Positions 1 through 8,258 of a stretch of 64,000 nt of DNA are shown in pieces. The stretch is taken from assembly GCA_902546725.1 (NCBI GenBank), contig CACCLB010000006.1, positions 1 to 64,000 of the forward strand, given 5' to 3'. The notes under the pieces were generated by a model. It had not been told where the DNA came from and did no database searches. It was given only the letters and a program-made list of their open reading frames with translations. Made by a program: the position numbers and the translations under genes. How positions within the stretch are numbered: position 1 is the first letter of the stretch; each line of letters begins with the position of its first letter. Source of the DNA: an uncultured Bacteroidota bacterium (GTDB lineage Bacteria; Bacteroidota; Bacteroidia; Flavobacteriales; Flavobacteriaceae).

Positions 1-1512
1 TTTATATAATGCTCTAGCAATGCCAATTCTTTGTCTTTGTCCCCCTGATAGATTATTGCCTTTATCGCCAATAATAGTGTTTTCTTTATAAGGTAAATTT
101 TGAATTACATCATTTAATTCAGATTTCTGTATCGCATTTTCAAAATTTAACTGGTTAAAATTTTTATCAAAAAAGATTATGTTTTCTTTGATTGATTTAT
201 CCATTAAATTTATTTCTTGTGGAACATATGATATGAAATTTATTTTTTGTTTTTCAGGAAAGAATTGTTTACCGTCAATAATGAGCTCCCCATCTGTGGG
301 TATATGTAGTCCTAATAAAAGGTCAATTAATGTGGTTTTACCTGAACCACTTTGACCAACAATTCCTATAATATCCCCTTTTTTAATCTTGAAATTTACT
401 CCATTTAAAATGTTTTTACTCCTTTCACTGTATCTAAAGGATAGGTTCTTTAACTCAAAAGAATCTTGGAATTTAGATAAAAGAGTCTTTTCTGAGAAAG
501 CATTATTTCTATTTGATTTAAGCTCTTTATAAATTAAATCTAATGCAGGTTTATCATAATTTATTGTTTGAGAAACGCTCAAAAGCTTGTTTACAGAGGG
601 TAACATCTTAAATATGGCAGTAACAAATACCCCAATGCTAATAATAAGATTATTAATTTCTTCACCTGTAAGCAAGCTTATAGCAATAAAAATAAGTAGT
701 GCTAAAACAGATATAAATTCCAAAAAATATCTTGGCGATTGTACAATAAAATCAACATATGCACTCAAATACGCCTGTTCATTTATTATATTTTCATGCT
801 CATCATTTATACTAGATTCTTTATTAAATACTTTTATCTCTTTTATGTTTGAAAAGCTTTCATAATATAAAAGAGACAAATCTTTATCAAATTGCTTTCT
901 TTTTTCACCATATAAATGAATTCTATTTTTGTAAAGTTTGAAAAAGATAAAACTTGAACAAAATAAAAAAACTCCTATTGTTAACGTACCCAGTGGGTTT
1001 ATATATATAATTATTAATAGTGAAGCTACTATCATTGCTCCTTCGACGATTATTGATAAGTAAGTTGTGCCTAAAGAATGAACAATTCCAACTTCTTTAG
1101 TTATGTTTTTGATGAGTGAGGAGATATTATTTTTTAAATAAAAACTATATTTTTCTAAAACATAAGATCTAAATAGCAAATCTGTTAAATAAATTTTAAT
1201 GGTTGCAAAAAATCTATTTTGTTTAAAATTTAATACAGTAAGAAAAATAGTTTTAAATGCAAATGTGAATATTAAAAGGGCAAGTGTTATGTATAATATT
1301 TGTTGGTTTTCAAAAGAACCTATATATTCTTTAAAAAAATTAAAGTAAACTTCACTCTTTTTATCGTCCAAAATAAAAGTAATCGTTGGTACTAAAAGAC
1401 CAATACCAAACATTTCTAAAGACATTGAAAACAATAAAAGAATAAGTAGAATTACTAATTTATATTTGAACTGTTTAGGTATTAACCTTAAAAGCATTTT
1501 AATTGTAGTCAT
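1..1512 (-). CDS. ABC exporter, fused membrane and ATPase domains (3' end cut by window edge)
   Basis: Reading the minus strand from the ATG at 1512 gives 504 uninterrupted codons to the window edge. The N-terminal half is strongly hydrophobic with about six membrane segments. The C-terminal half is an ABC ATPase with Walker A GQSGSGKTT (about 327-353) and signature LSGGQRQRIGIARALY at the very edge, so Walker B and the rest are missing here. This is the MsbA/PglK architecture of half-size exporters that flip lipid-linked sugars or lipids. It starts 1 nt after the stop of the sugar epimerase gene and is the last visible gene of the polysaccharide operon, so flipping of a lipid-linked glycan is the likely role (inference). 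It is noticeably AT-rich. Family assignment is sure; substrate is not. Confidence 0.9.
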   Translation of the reverse strand, partial: MTTIKMLLRLIPKQFKYKLVILLILLLFSMSLEMFGIGLLVPTITFILDDKKSEVYFNFFKEYIGSFENQQILYITLALLIFTFAFKTIFLTVLNFKQNRFFATIKIYLTDLLFRSYVLEKYSFYLKNNISSLIKNITKEVGIVHSLGTTYLSIIVEGAMIVASLLIIIYINPLGTLTIGVFLFCSSFIFFKLYKNRIHLYGEKRKQFDKDLSLLYYESFSNIKEIKVFNKESSINDEHENIINEQAYLSAYVDFIVQSPRYFLEFISVLALLIFIAISLLTGEEINNLIISIGVFVTAIFKMLPSVNKLLSVSQTINYDKPALDLIYKELKSNRNNAFSEKTLLSKFQDSFELKNLSFRYSERSKNILNGVNFKIKKGDIIGIVGQSGSGKTTLIDLLLGLHIPTDGELIIDGKQFFPEKQKINFISYVPQEINLMDKSIKENIIFFDKNFNQLNFENAIQKSELNDVIQNLPYKENTIIGDKGNNLSGGQRQRIGIARALYK

Positions 1513-1513
1513 A

Positions 1514-2377
1514 TTACAATTTTATATTTTCTAATTCATTTTTTATATATGCTTCTAAGTTCTTTTTTGGTTTCCAACCTAATGAAATAGTCTTAGAGGT
1601 TTTTAATTCTGCACTATTACGGTTTCCTTGTCTTAAGGGGAGAAAAATCTGATTATTACTAATTAAATTTGCAACCTCTTGGATAGAAAAACCTTTGTCT
1701 GATCCTATACCATAGCCATCTCCTTTTCCTCTTAAACCAACTAAATAGAGTCCATTAACTATATCTTCAACATGAGTAAAATTTCTTTTTTGAGTTCCAG
1801 GCTTTACAATTGTTAGTGGCTGTTTTTTTTTAGCTTGATCTAAAAATTTTGCTATAATTGTTACATACTGGCCCTGATTAATTTCTCTAGGTCCATAAGC
1901 ATTATAGAAATACGTTATCGCATAATCAAGATTGAACCATTTTGAATAATTTATTACAAACTCGGTATTTGTTGCCTTTGAAAATGCGTATGGACTTGAA
2001 TCTTTACCAATGTCACAAAATTTTGTGCTGCTTCCGGCATAAATAATTTTTGAATTATTTTTTTTTGCAAATTTTAAAACATTTAAAATACTAAATGTAT
2101 TGTACTTCCATACTTTATCTATGTCTTTAAAACTTTGTTCAACTCTTGAATATTCACCAAGATGGAAAATTAAAATGGGCGAAAAATTTATATGTTTATC
2201 AATATTTTCACAGTCTCCTTTAATATATATTACTCCCTTTACATGATTTAAATTTGTTCCAGTAAAATAATTATCAAGAGAAAAAACATTGTATCCTTTT
2301 TCAATAAGAAGTTCACAAAGATGACTTCCAATAAATCCAGCTCCTCCTGTTACTAGTATTTTATCCCCTTTTTCCAA
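1514..2377 (-). CDS. NAD-dependent sugar epimerase/dehydratase (extended SDR)
   Basis: A 287-residue extended short-chain dehydrogenase. The Rossmann motif GGAGFIGSH is at residues 11-19 and the catalytic pair Y130-x3-K134 sits in SPYAFSK, with a serine pair (S116, S117) before it. Members of this family convert nucleotide sugars (4-epimerisation, 4,6-dehydration or decarboxylation). The protein is somewhat shorter than the usual 310-340 residues. It overlaps the 3' end of the UDP-glucose dehydrogenase gene by 17 bp, so translational coupling and use of a UDP-uronate product are plausible: a UDP-glucuronate epimerase or decarboxylase would fit, but the sequence does not decide which. The following exporter gene begins 1 nt later. 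Confidence 0.85.
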   Translation of the reverse strand: MEKGDKILVTGGAGFIGSHLCELLIEKGYNVFSLDNYFTGTNLNHVKGVIYIKGDCENIDKHINFSPILIFHLGEYSRVEQSFKDIDKVWKYNTFSILNVLKFAKKNNSKIIYAGSSTKFCDIGKDSSPYAFSKATNTEFVINYSKWFNLDYAITYFYNAYGPREINQGQYVTIIAKFLDQAKKKQPLTIVKPGTQKRNFTHVEDIVNGLYLVGLRGKGDGYGIGSDKGFSIQEVANLISNNQIFLPLRQGNRNSAELKTSKTISLGWKPKKNLEAYIKNELENIKL

Positions 2378-3722
2378 TTTTAAAAATATTTTTATGCTTT
2401 TCTTCTATAATTAATCTTCCATCAAAAACTGGAATCTGAGATGCTATTTTATTCCAATTCAAGCTTTTAAACTCATCCCACTCTGTTAAAACTAAAACTG
2501 CATCATATTTAATTATGTCTAAATCAGGTAGTATTTTAAATCTTTGGTCAAACTCAATATTATTTTTTGTCCAATAATTTTTTATATCGTTAAATATTGT
2601 TTTATCACTAACCATAGGGTCATAAATTTCAAGATTTGCTCCATTTTCATATAAAACTTCGCAAACTTTTATAGATGCTGACTCACGGGAATCATTTGTA
2701 TTCGCTTTGAATGCCCATCCAAGAATAAGTATTTTTTTTTCAGATAGATTTCCACCTAAATGATCAATCACTTTTTGAGTAAATCGTTCTTTTTGGTAGT
2801 TGTTTACCTTGACAACTTGGTGCCAGTATTCAGCTACTTCGTTTAACCCATAATACATGCAAAGGTAGACTAGATTTAGTATATCTTTTTGGAAACAACT
2901 TCCTCCAAATCCAACTGAAGCTTTCAGGAAGTTAGGCCCTATTCTATTATCCATACCTATTGCTTTAGAAAGCTCATCAATATTGGCCCCTGTTTTTTCA
3001 CAAAGGGCAGAAAGACTGTTAATCGAAGATATTCTCTGTGCCAGCATTGCATTGGATGCGAGTTTAGCAAGCTCAGAAGACCACACATTAGTTGTTAGAA
3101 TTTTGTCATTTAGGATCCAATTAGAATAAATATCTACTAATGCCCCAACGGCCTTTTGTCCTGACTCTATTTCATTTCCTCCTATTAGCACCCTATTAGG
3201 ATTAAACATATCATCTATTGCAGTTCCTTCTGCTAAAAACTCAGGATTGGATAAAATTTCAAAGTGAATTCCTTTATTATTTTGATCTAATATCTCCTTA
3301 ATTTTTTCAGCAGTTTTTATAGGTACAGTTGATTTTTCAACAACTATTTTATCTGATTTGGAATACTTGGCTATATCGCGAGCACATGCCTCAATGTAAC
3401 GTAAATCAGCAGCCATTCCCGCACCTTCTCCATCTGTTTTAGTAGGGGTATTGACCGCTATAAAGATCATCTCGGCCTTGTCGATATTTCCAGGTATATC
3501 ATTAGAAAATAACAGGTTTCTGCCTCGTGCCTCTTTCACTACCTCAGCAAGTCCAGGCTCATAAACAGGTAATTTCTCTAAGGGGCCGTTCCAAGCTTTT
3601 ATTTTTTCCGGATTCGCATCAACAACTGTAACGTTTATATGAGGACACTTAAGGGCAATAACCGCCATAGTAGGCCCTCCTACATACCCCGCTCCAATAC
3701 AACAAATATTTTTTATCTCCAT
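2361..3722 (-). CDS. ugd: UDP-glucose 6-dehydrogenase
   Basis: 453 residues, full length for the animal-type UDP-glucose dehydrogenase group. It oxidises UDP-glucose twice with NAD+ to UDP-glucuronate in the cytoplasm. Visible signatures are the N-terminal NAD fold GAGYVGGPT (10-18), NPEFLAEG (159-166) carrying the Glu of the active site, the catalytic cysteine C276 in GFGGSCFQKD, and the C-terminal domain starting near KILILGWAFK. The close packing with an epimerase downstream and a nucleotidyltransferase one base upstream places it in the exopolysaccharide precursor pathway. Nothing is missing. Assignment is firm. Confidence 0.96.
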   Translation of the reverse strand: MEIKNICCIGAGYVGGPTMAVIALKCPHINVTVVDANPEKIKAWNGPLEKLPVYEPGLAEVVKEARGRNLLFSNDIPGNIDKAEMIFIAVNTPTKTDGEGAGMAADLRYIEACARDIAKYSKSDKIVVEKSTVPIKTAEKIKEILDQNNKGIHFEILSNPEFLAEGTAIDDMFNPNRVLIGGNEIESGQKAVGALVDIYSNWILNDKILTTNVWSSELAKLASNAMLAQRISSINSLSALCEKTGANIDELSKAIGMDNRIGPNFLKASVGFGGSCFQKDILNLVYLCMYYGLNEVAEYWHQVVKVNNYQKERFTQKVIDHLGGNLSEKKILILGWAFKANTNDSRESASIKVCEVLYENGANLEIYDPMVSDKTIFNDIKNYWTKNNIEFDQRFKILPDLDIIKYDAVLVLTEWDEFKSLNWNKIASQIPVFDGRLIIEEKHKNIFKIGKRG

Positions 3723-3723
3723 A

Positions 3724-4149
3724 TTATTTTTTTAAAAGCCATGAAGAGGATTGAATTTTATCTCCAAGCCCTTCTAAAAGACCAATTCCTTTTTCTTTGC
3801 AAACCAGAACCTCTGGTATAGAGTCATTATTTTGATCTCCTCCGTTAGCAAAGTAGAGCTCATACTCAGAAGAATATTTATCGGCTAAATTTGCAAGGGT
3901 TTTGCGCTGGGTTTTATCTTTATCAATTGAAACAAGGGCTTTATCTACAATTCCTATGGCACTTACTATTAATAAACGCTCATCCTCTAACATAAACTCC
4001 TTACTTCCCTTAAGCTCTCTTTGAAGATCGCTGTTTACAATCACCCAAAGCTGATCCCCAGAAGCTTTTGCTTTTTGAAATAACTCCAGATGTCCTTTAT
4101 GTAAAGGATTAAAATATCCGGAAACTATTATCGCTTTTGGTTTACTCAT
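3724..4149 (-). CDS. cytidylyltransferase-like nucleotidyltransferase
   Basis: A 141-residue single-domain protein of the HxGH nucleotidyltransferase superfamily. GYFNPLHKGH puts the nucleotide-binding histidines at H17 and H20, and VIVNSD follows the second strand as in glycerol-3-phosphate and HldE-type cytidylyl/adenylyltransferases. These enzymes attach NMP to a phosphorylated sugar, sugar acid or polyol. The canonical second motif (ISTE) is not obvious; NGGDQNND occupies the corresponding late region. It lies 1 nt after the cupin gene and 1 nt before ugd, so an activating step for a polysaccharide precursor is likely. The exact substrate cannot be read from the sequence. Confidence 0.8.
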   Translation of the reverse strand: MSKPKAIIVSGYFNPLHKGHLELFQKAKASGDQLWVIVNSDLQRELKGSKEFMLEDERLLIVSAIGIVDKALVSIDKDKTQRKTLANLADKYSSEYELYFANGGDQNNDSIPEVLVCKEKGIGLLEGLGDKIQSSSWLLKK

Positions 4150-4500
4150 TTAGGCTCTATTATAATCGTCTTCAATTCGGACAATGTCATCCTCTCCAAA
4201 GTAGCTGCCTGTTTGAACCTCAATAAAAACAACCTTCTCTTGCCCTTTATTTTCAATACGGTGTTTTATCCCTTGTGGAATAAGAACTGTTTCTCCTTTT
4301 GAGTAATCCTTGATAACACCATTAAGAGTTATTGAGCCAACTCCTTCTACAATGGTCCAAGCCTCAGAGCGTTTATGATGGTACTGATAGGAGAGTCTTC
4401 CTCCTGGATCCACCTCTATTCGTTTAAGCTTGTAGGTAGGCTCATCATGCAGTACAAAAAACCGTCCCCAAGGACGCTCTTCACTCTCTATAGATATCAT
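4150..4500 (-). CDS. mannose-6-phosphate isomerase-type cupin
   Basis: 116 residues forming a stand-alone copy of the cupin found at the C-terminus of type II phosphomannose isomerase/GDP-mannose pyrophosphorylases. RPWGRFFVLHDEPTYKLKRI is the typical opening strand pair. The metal-binding cupin motif appears as YQYHHKRSEAWTIVEG, and a second part as IPQGIKHRIENKG. It probably isomerises a phosphorylated hexose (mannose-6-P and fructose-6-P) or another keto sugar in the cytoplasm. Start and stop are tightly packed: the ATG overlaps the stop of the preceding HTH gene by 4 nt (ATGA), and the next gene starts immediately after its stop. Confidence 0.82.
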   Translation of the reverse strand: MISIESEERPWGRFFVLHDEPTYKLKRIEVDPGGRLSYQYHHKRSEAWTIVEGVGSITLNGVIKDYSKGETVLIPQGIKHRIENKGQEKVVFIEVQTGSYFGEDDIVRIEDDYNRA

Positions 4501-5063
4501 TTGTCTTTTGAATTAAATAGTACAATATGTTCTCGGTCAGCTAAAAACTTAGAGGCCAAGTAAAAACTTACTTTTCGCCCAATTATATCTTCGATTTTAT
4601 CTTCTAGTTGAGCGATATAATCCATATTAAGGGCCTGTCCGATTAAAAATACTTCAATAAGCCCGGAGTCATTCCCTTTGGCATAGTCTCCCACTAGGAT
4701 AATCTGATCTACATCTCCCATACGCTCCAGTACAGCCTCCACTACATCCTCGAGTCCAAGATGCTTAAAAACTACTTTTTGCATGACTTCAAAAAGCGGA
4801 TGTTTGATATTGGCCTTATACTCAACTTTATTATCCACTTTAACTTTCTCTAAATACCCAGCTCCTTGAAGGTGATTAAGCTCTTTACGAATAGCGTTAG
4901 TGGACTCTCCCATCTCGGTGGCAAGTCCATTTAAATACCCCCTATTAGCTTGAGATATAAAAAATTTGATTAGTAATCGAAGTCGTGTTTTAGAAGTGAT
5001 CAGCTCACCTAACATAGTTGAAATTTTTGGTTTTTTAAGACGGCTCCGCCGCATCTGTCCCAA
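4497..5063 (-). CDS. winged-helix regulator with degenerate nucleotidyltransferase domain
   Basis: 188 residues. Residues about 16-90 form an ArsR-like winged helix (TKTRLRLLIKFF-type helix, then recognition helix around STNAIRKELNHL and wing KVKVDNKVEYKA). Residues about 115-185 resemble the minimal nucleotidyltransferase (MNT) fold: LVGDYAKGNDSGLIEVFLIG aligns with the GSxxRGD-x-SDxDL signature, but the catalytic carboxylates are altered (SGLIEV instead of SDIDL), so catalysis is doubtful. Proteins of this type accompany UpxY antiterminators in Bacteroidota glycan loci. It is second in the operon, 47 nt after upxY, and overlaps the cupin gene by 4 nt. A regulator that senses a nucleotide or sugar nucleotide is an inference. 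Confidence 0.75.
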   Translation of the reverse strand: MGQMRRSRLKKPKISTMLGELITSKTRLRLLIKFFISQANRGYLNGLATEMGESTNAIRKELNHLQGAGYLEKVKVDNKVEYKANIKHPLFEVMQKVVFKHLGLEDVVEAVLERMGDVDQIILVGDYAKGNDSGLIEVFLIGQALNMDYIAQLEDKIEDIIGRKVSFYLASKFLADREHIVLFNSKDK

Positions 5064-5110
5064 TTGGGCAAAGGAATGTTACTTATTAAAGATTTAAAAA
5101 AGTTAAGCTT

Positions 5111-5584
5111 TTAAGCCGCCTGTTTTTTAAGGGTAATTCGCATCCCTAAAGAGGCAAGCTCTAATTTAACTTTTGTATTATCTGTTTCAACTACCCTTCC
5201 CGAAACCCCTGAAAAAGGACCCTGGGTAATCGTATGGGAATCCCCCACAGATAAAGTAGTTACTTTACTATCGTTATACACCCCGTTTAGGTGATTCTGC
5301 ATAAATTTAATATCTGAAGCAGCAACAATCGCTGGTTTTCCAAGGAAAAATAGATAACGCACAATTCCAGAGCAGGAAAAGACTTTTTGGCGCTCTTTTT
5401 CTTCTAACTCAACCATTACATAAGAAGAAAGAAGGGGTTTGTTTACTTTTTTCTTTCTATCGGAATATTGTTTTACAAGGGTGATTGTTGGGCAGTAGTT
5501 TGTAATTCCCATAGCAGTTAGCTGCTCAGCAACTTTAAGCTCCTGTTGGGGCTTAGTATAAACAACAAACCACTTTTTTTCCAT
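5111..5584 (-). CDS. UpxY/NusG-like transcription antiterminator
   Basis: 157 residues with the NusG N-terminal domain (MEKKWFVVYTKPQQELKVAE opening, residues about 1-100) and a C-terminal KOW-type barrel (about 105-152, SHTITQGPFSGVSGRVV). Such specialised NusG paralogues (RfaH in enterobacteria, UpxY in Bacteroides) travel with RNA polymerase and prevent termination inside long polysaccharide operons. As in Bacteroides capsule loci, the gene is first in its operon. A consensus promoter and a terminator-like hairpin lie directly upstream, which suggests the protein regulates its own leader. No Shine-Dalgarno is visible before the ATG. Confidence 0.9.
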   Translation of the reverse strand: MEKKWFVVYTKPQQELKVAEQLTAMGITNYCPTITLVKQYSDRKKKVNKPLLSSYVMVELEEKERQKVFSCSGIVRYLFFLGKPAIVAASDIKFMQNHLNGVYNDSKVTTLSVGDSHTITQGPFSGVSGRVVETDNTKVKLELASLGMRITLKKQAA

Positions 5585-5592
5585 GGTTTTTT

Positions 5593-5642
5593 ATAAATAA
5601 AACCCCCTTAAAACAAACGGTAAAACCAATTCATTAAGGGGG
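5593..5642 (-). terminator. terminator-like leader hairpin upstream of upxY
   Basis: A perfect 9-bp stem, TTAAGGGGG (5634-5642 on plus) against CCCCCTTAA (5603-5611), with a 22-nt loop. On the transcribed minus strand it is followed by TTTTATTTAT, giving the shape of an intrinsic terminator 8 nt before the upxY ATG and downstream of the predicted promoter. It would act as a leader attenuator that the antiterminator itself could overcome (inference). Confidence 0.6.
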
Positions 5643-5678
5643 CTTAAACTTTTATCAAATGAAATTCTAAACATTAAC

Positions 5679-5716
5679 TAGTACCAAAAGTACTTGGTAC
5701 TAACTAAAAAACCAAA
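5679..5716 (-). promoter_or_regulatory. polysaccharide operon promoter with overlapping palindrome
   Basis: On the minus strand TTTG (5716-5713), 20 nt, then TACTTTTG (5692-5685) matches the Bacteroidota sigma-A consensus TTTG-N19-21-TAnnTTTG. The -7 box lies inside an inverted repeat, TAGTACCAA (5679-5687) and TTGGTACTA (5694-5702), spaced 6 nt, which is placed as a repressor operator would be. Transcription would begin near 5678, leaving a leader of roughly 95 nt that contains the hairpin. Confidence 0.65.
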
Positions 5717-5865
5717 CTATTTATCAAGTTTTTTTAGTATTTGCTTTTAATTAGGAAAAGAAAGTGGGTCATTTACAAATACAACAAACAGAAAATCAAC
5801 AGTTTAAATAAGTTTTAAATTCCAACACAAAGTGAAAACGAAAAATAACTTTAGAAAAATCCAAA

Positions 5866-8190
5866 CTATCTACAATACTGATCAAAAGTACCTGCCGCCT
5901 GAGTAAATCCTGAGTCTCTTGCTGTAGCGAGAAGCGGACAGGCTCCTATGGGGTCTCCCATTTTAATGTAAATAAGGGCTTTGATGTATTCGCACTTACC
6001 GTTTAGGGGATTTAAATCATTGATCACCACATCGATTTGCTCTTCTGCTTTTTCTAGACTGCCTATCATATAATTGGCTGTAGCTGCATTTTCAAAATGG
6101 GCATAGTCTAAGGGGTTGGCCTCTAGGGCTTTTTCAAATTCTAAAGCAGCATTTGCATAGTCTTGAGCATTAAAATATTCTAGCCCTTTGGCAGAAAAGC
6201 TCGATGCTTTATTTACTCCTAGCTGACCTACCGCTATTTGTCGGTATAGCCCTAAAATATCAGGATCATTAGGAAAAAGTTCAGTTGCCCGTTTGGCTTT
6301 TTCCATGAGGGCTTTATCCTTAGGAGGATAGAGTCCAGTGGCTATAATTAAATAATTTTTCCAATTCGCCGCTTTGTTTTTGGCGGTAAGTAATGCAAAG
6401 GCCTCTTCTAATGCAGCACGATCTCGGGTAAGGTTGATTAAATTAATATAACGAGTTGCATGCAAGTCGTTATTGGGAAGCCCAAAGAAGGCTTTTCGGG
6501 CATAGACTTTGGCACTGTCTAACTGGCCTTTTTCTTGAAATATTTGACTTTTTAAGATCTCGCTATAATACAAATATGGATTAGCTTTAGTTCCTTCCTC
6601 CAAAAGAGCTAGGGCTTTGTCGTATTTTTTGGCATTGACATAATAGCGCGCCTTAACTGAATTGATAGGGATGGTGGTAACCGTTATATTAGGAATATCA
6701 GGCACAATACGATCCACCTGATTTAGCGGTACGTTAAATTGATTGGAATTGAAATCTTGCAATAAAAACATTTGCCCTTTTAGGGACTTATAAACTTTAT
6801 TGCTTACATAGATACTAGGAAGTACGAACAAAAATCCAACAATCAAAAAGGCATTTGCTAGTATTTTATTCGGTTTTATTACGCTTTTTCGATTCTTATT
6901 TTTTTGATAATAGCTTACGATTAAGCTAAATATTAGGGTCCAAACAACCAATACCTGAGGGCGGGCTATGGGAAAGTTTAAGTTGGCATCTACACTATAG
7001 ACCCCAAGGGCTGTTAGTAGTAAAAACAAAAAAATCTTTTCGTTTACACTGAGAGTAGAATAACGGACTAATCGATATACATAATAAACCCCCCAAAGAA
7101 AGATCCCTAAATAGAGTATAAATCCGAGTATCCCCAATTCGGCTCCTAGCTGTATAAAATCACTGTGAGCATGGTAAGGTACCACATAGCCGTCGATATC
7201 TTTGGCGTCATAATCTATGGATTTTAATTTCCAATTGCCTAGACCTACCCCAAAAATCGGATTCGATGTCATGTGGGTTAAAACATCCTCATAATAGCGA
7301 AGACGTTGGTTGATTGATCCGTCATTGGCGTTAACAGAAATGGTTGCTGCTCTAGAAAGAGCATCTGCTCCTTTACTGGAGAGTAGGGTCTGATTGACTA
7401 AAATTGCGATCAGTAAGGGTACAATCAAATAGCCCGATTGGATTAGCTGTGTCCACTGTTTTTTTACTTTAAAATAAAGTACCGTGTGTAATAATATATA
7501 GGCTACGGTAGTGGCTCCTACAGCTACAAAAGAGGCACGGGATTGGATCATGGAAAGCGCAATAAGTGCCAAGGTAACTCCTGTTGCCAACACCCATTTT
7601 ATCCAGCTCTTTTTTTCTAAATGAATTAAAAACAATACAAAAGGTATTTTAATCGCTATAGAAAAGGCAGTTATGTTTCGATTGGCCGTAACCCCTTTTA
7701 AAGCACCAGAAGTAATACTACCAGCAGTATTAAGCATCTCCAGGGCTTCATTAAAAACCGCATAAAGTTCCACCCCTAAAATCAGGATGATCACCCAAGG
7801 AATAAACCGTATTTTGTTTTTAAAGGAAAACAGGAAAATGGCCATGGAAAAGAACATCAAAAAAACGTTGAGCTGGCGGCTCAGATTTACTACAACTTCA
7901 GTAGGATTGATTGCATAAGCGAGAGAACCAATGGCCCAGAGGATAAATCCCAAATAGGTCAGGGTCATGCTTGACTTTAGCGTTAGGCTTAATGAAGAAG
8001 CCAAAGAAATTCTTTTGGAAAAAAAATAGAGTACGCTTATTAAATTCAGTAGGCTCATCCCCAGCCATTGGGGAGCAATTTTATCTACTGCTTCTAAGTT
8101 GGGGATAAAACCAATACAGAGGTAAAGGATCAGCATTAATGGGCCTATAAAGTTTATGGAATCAAAATTTTGGGGGGTAGCTTTAGCCAT
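5866..8190 (-). CDS. O-antigen ligase-like membrane protein fused to TPR domain
   Basis: 774 residues. Residues about 1-465 carry ten or more membrane segments with the Wzy_C/WaaL signature region (long periplasmic loop around GVGLGNWKLKSIDYDAKD and the following VVPYHAHSDFIQLGAELG). Residues about 495-774 are soluble tetratricopeptide repeats, with recognisable ANAALEFEKALEANPLDY-type units. Family members join glycan chains to an acceptor or polymerise them at the periplasmic face; a C-terminal TPR arm is common in Bacteroidota versions, including protein O-glycan ligases. The gene stands alone between the upxY promoter region and the divergent WecA-like gene. It has a paralogue split into two genes at 9.2-11.4 kb. 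Confidence 0.85.
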   Translation of the reverse strand: MAKATPQNFDSINFIGPLMLILYLCIGFIPNLEAVDKIAPQWLGMSLLNLISVLYFFSKRISLASSLSLTLKSSMTLTYLGFILWAIGSLAYAINPTEVVVNLSRQLNVFLMFFSMAIFLFSFKNKIRFIPWVIILILGVELYAVFNEALEMLNTAGSITSGALKGVTANRNITAFSIAIKIPFVLFLIHLEKKSWIKWVLATGVTLALIALSMIQSRASFVAVGATTVAYILLHTVLYFKVKKQWTQLIQSGYLIVPLLIAILVNQTLLSSKGADALSRAATISVNANDGSINQRLRYYEDVLTHMTSNPIFGVGLGNWKLKSIDYDAKDIDGYVVPYHAHSDFIQLGAELGILGFILYLGIFLWGVYYVYRLVRYSTLSVNEKIFLFLLLTALGVYSVDANLNFPIARPQVLVVWTLIFSLIVSYYQKNKNRKSVIKPNKILANAFLIVGFLFVLPSIYVSNKVYKSLKGQMFLLQDFNSNQFNVPLNQVDRIVPDIPNITVTTIPINSVKARYYVNAKKYDKALALLEEGTKANPYLYYSEILKSQIFQEKGQLDSAKVYARKAFFGLPNNDLHATRYINLINLTRDRAALEEAFALLTAKNKAANWKNYLIIATGLYPPKDKALMEKAKRATELFPNDPDILGLYRQIAVGQLGVNKASSFSAKGLEYFNAQDYANAALEFEKALEANPLDYAHFENAATANYMIGSLEKAEEQIDVVINDLNPLNGKCEYIKALIYIKMGDPIGACPLLATARDSGFTQAAGTFDQYCR

Positions 8191-8246
8191 GGGTTATCGA
8201 TATTTGTACTAAAATACTGTTTTTCAAAAAACATCAAAAGAAATTT

Positions 8247-8254
8247 TATCTTTA
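8247..8254 (+). promoter_or_regulatory. candidate -7 element TATCTTTA for the WecA-like gene
   Basis: TATCTTTA ends only 4 nt before the ATG. If it is the -7 box the mRNA would be nearly leaderless. The same octamer precedes several other genes here (20829, 31140, 37278). No clear -33 TTG is seen, so confidence is low. Confidence 0.35.
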
Positions 8255-8258
8255 CGGC

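Noticed and set aside
587-865. 92-codon plus-strand frame in the ABC exporter region
   Set aside because: It lies antisense to the exporter membrane domain, which is continuous on the minus strand.
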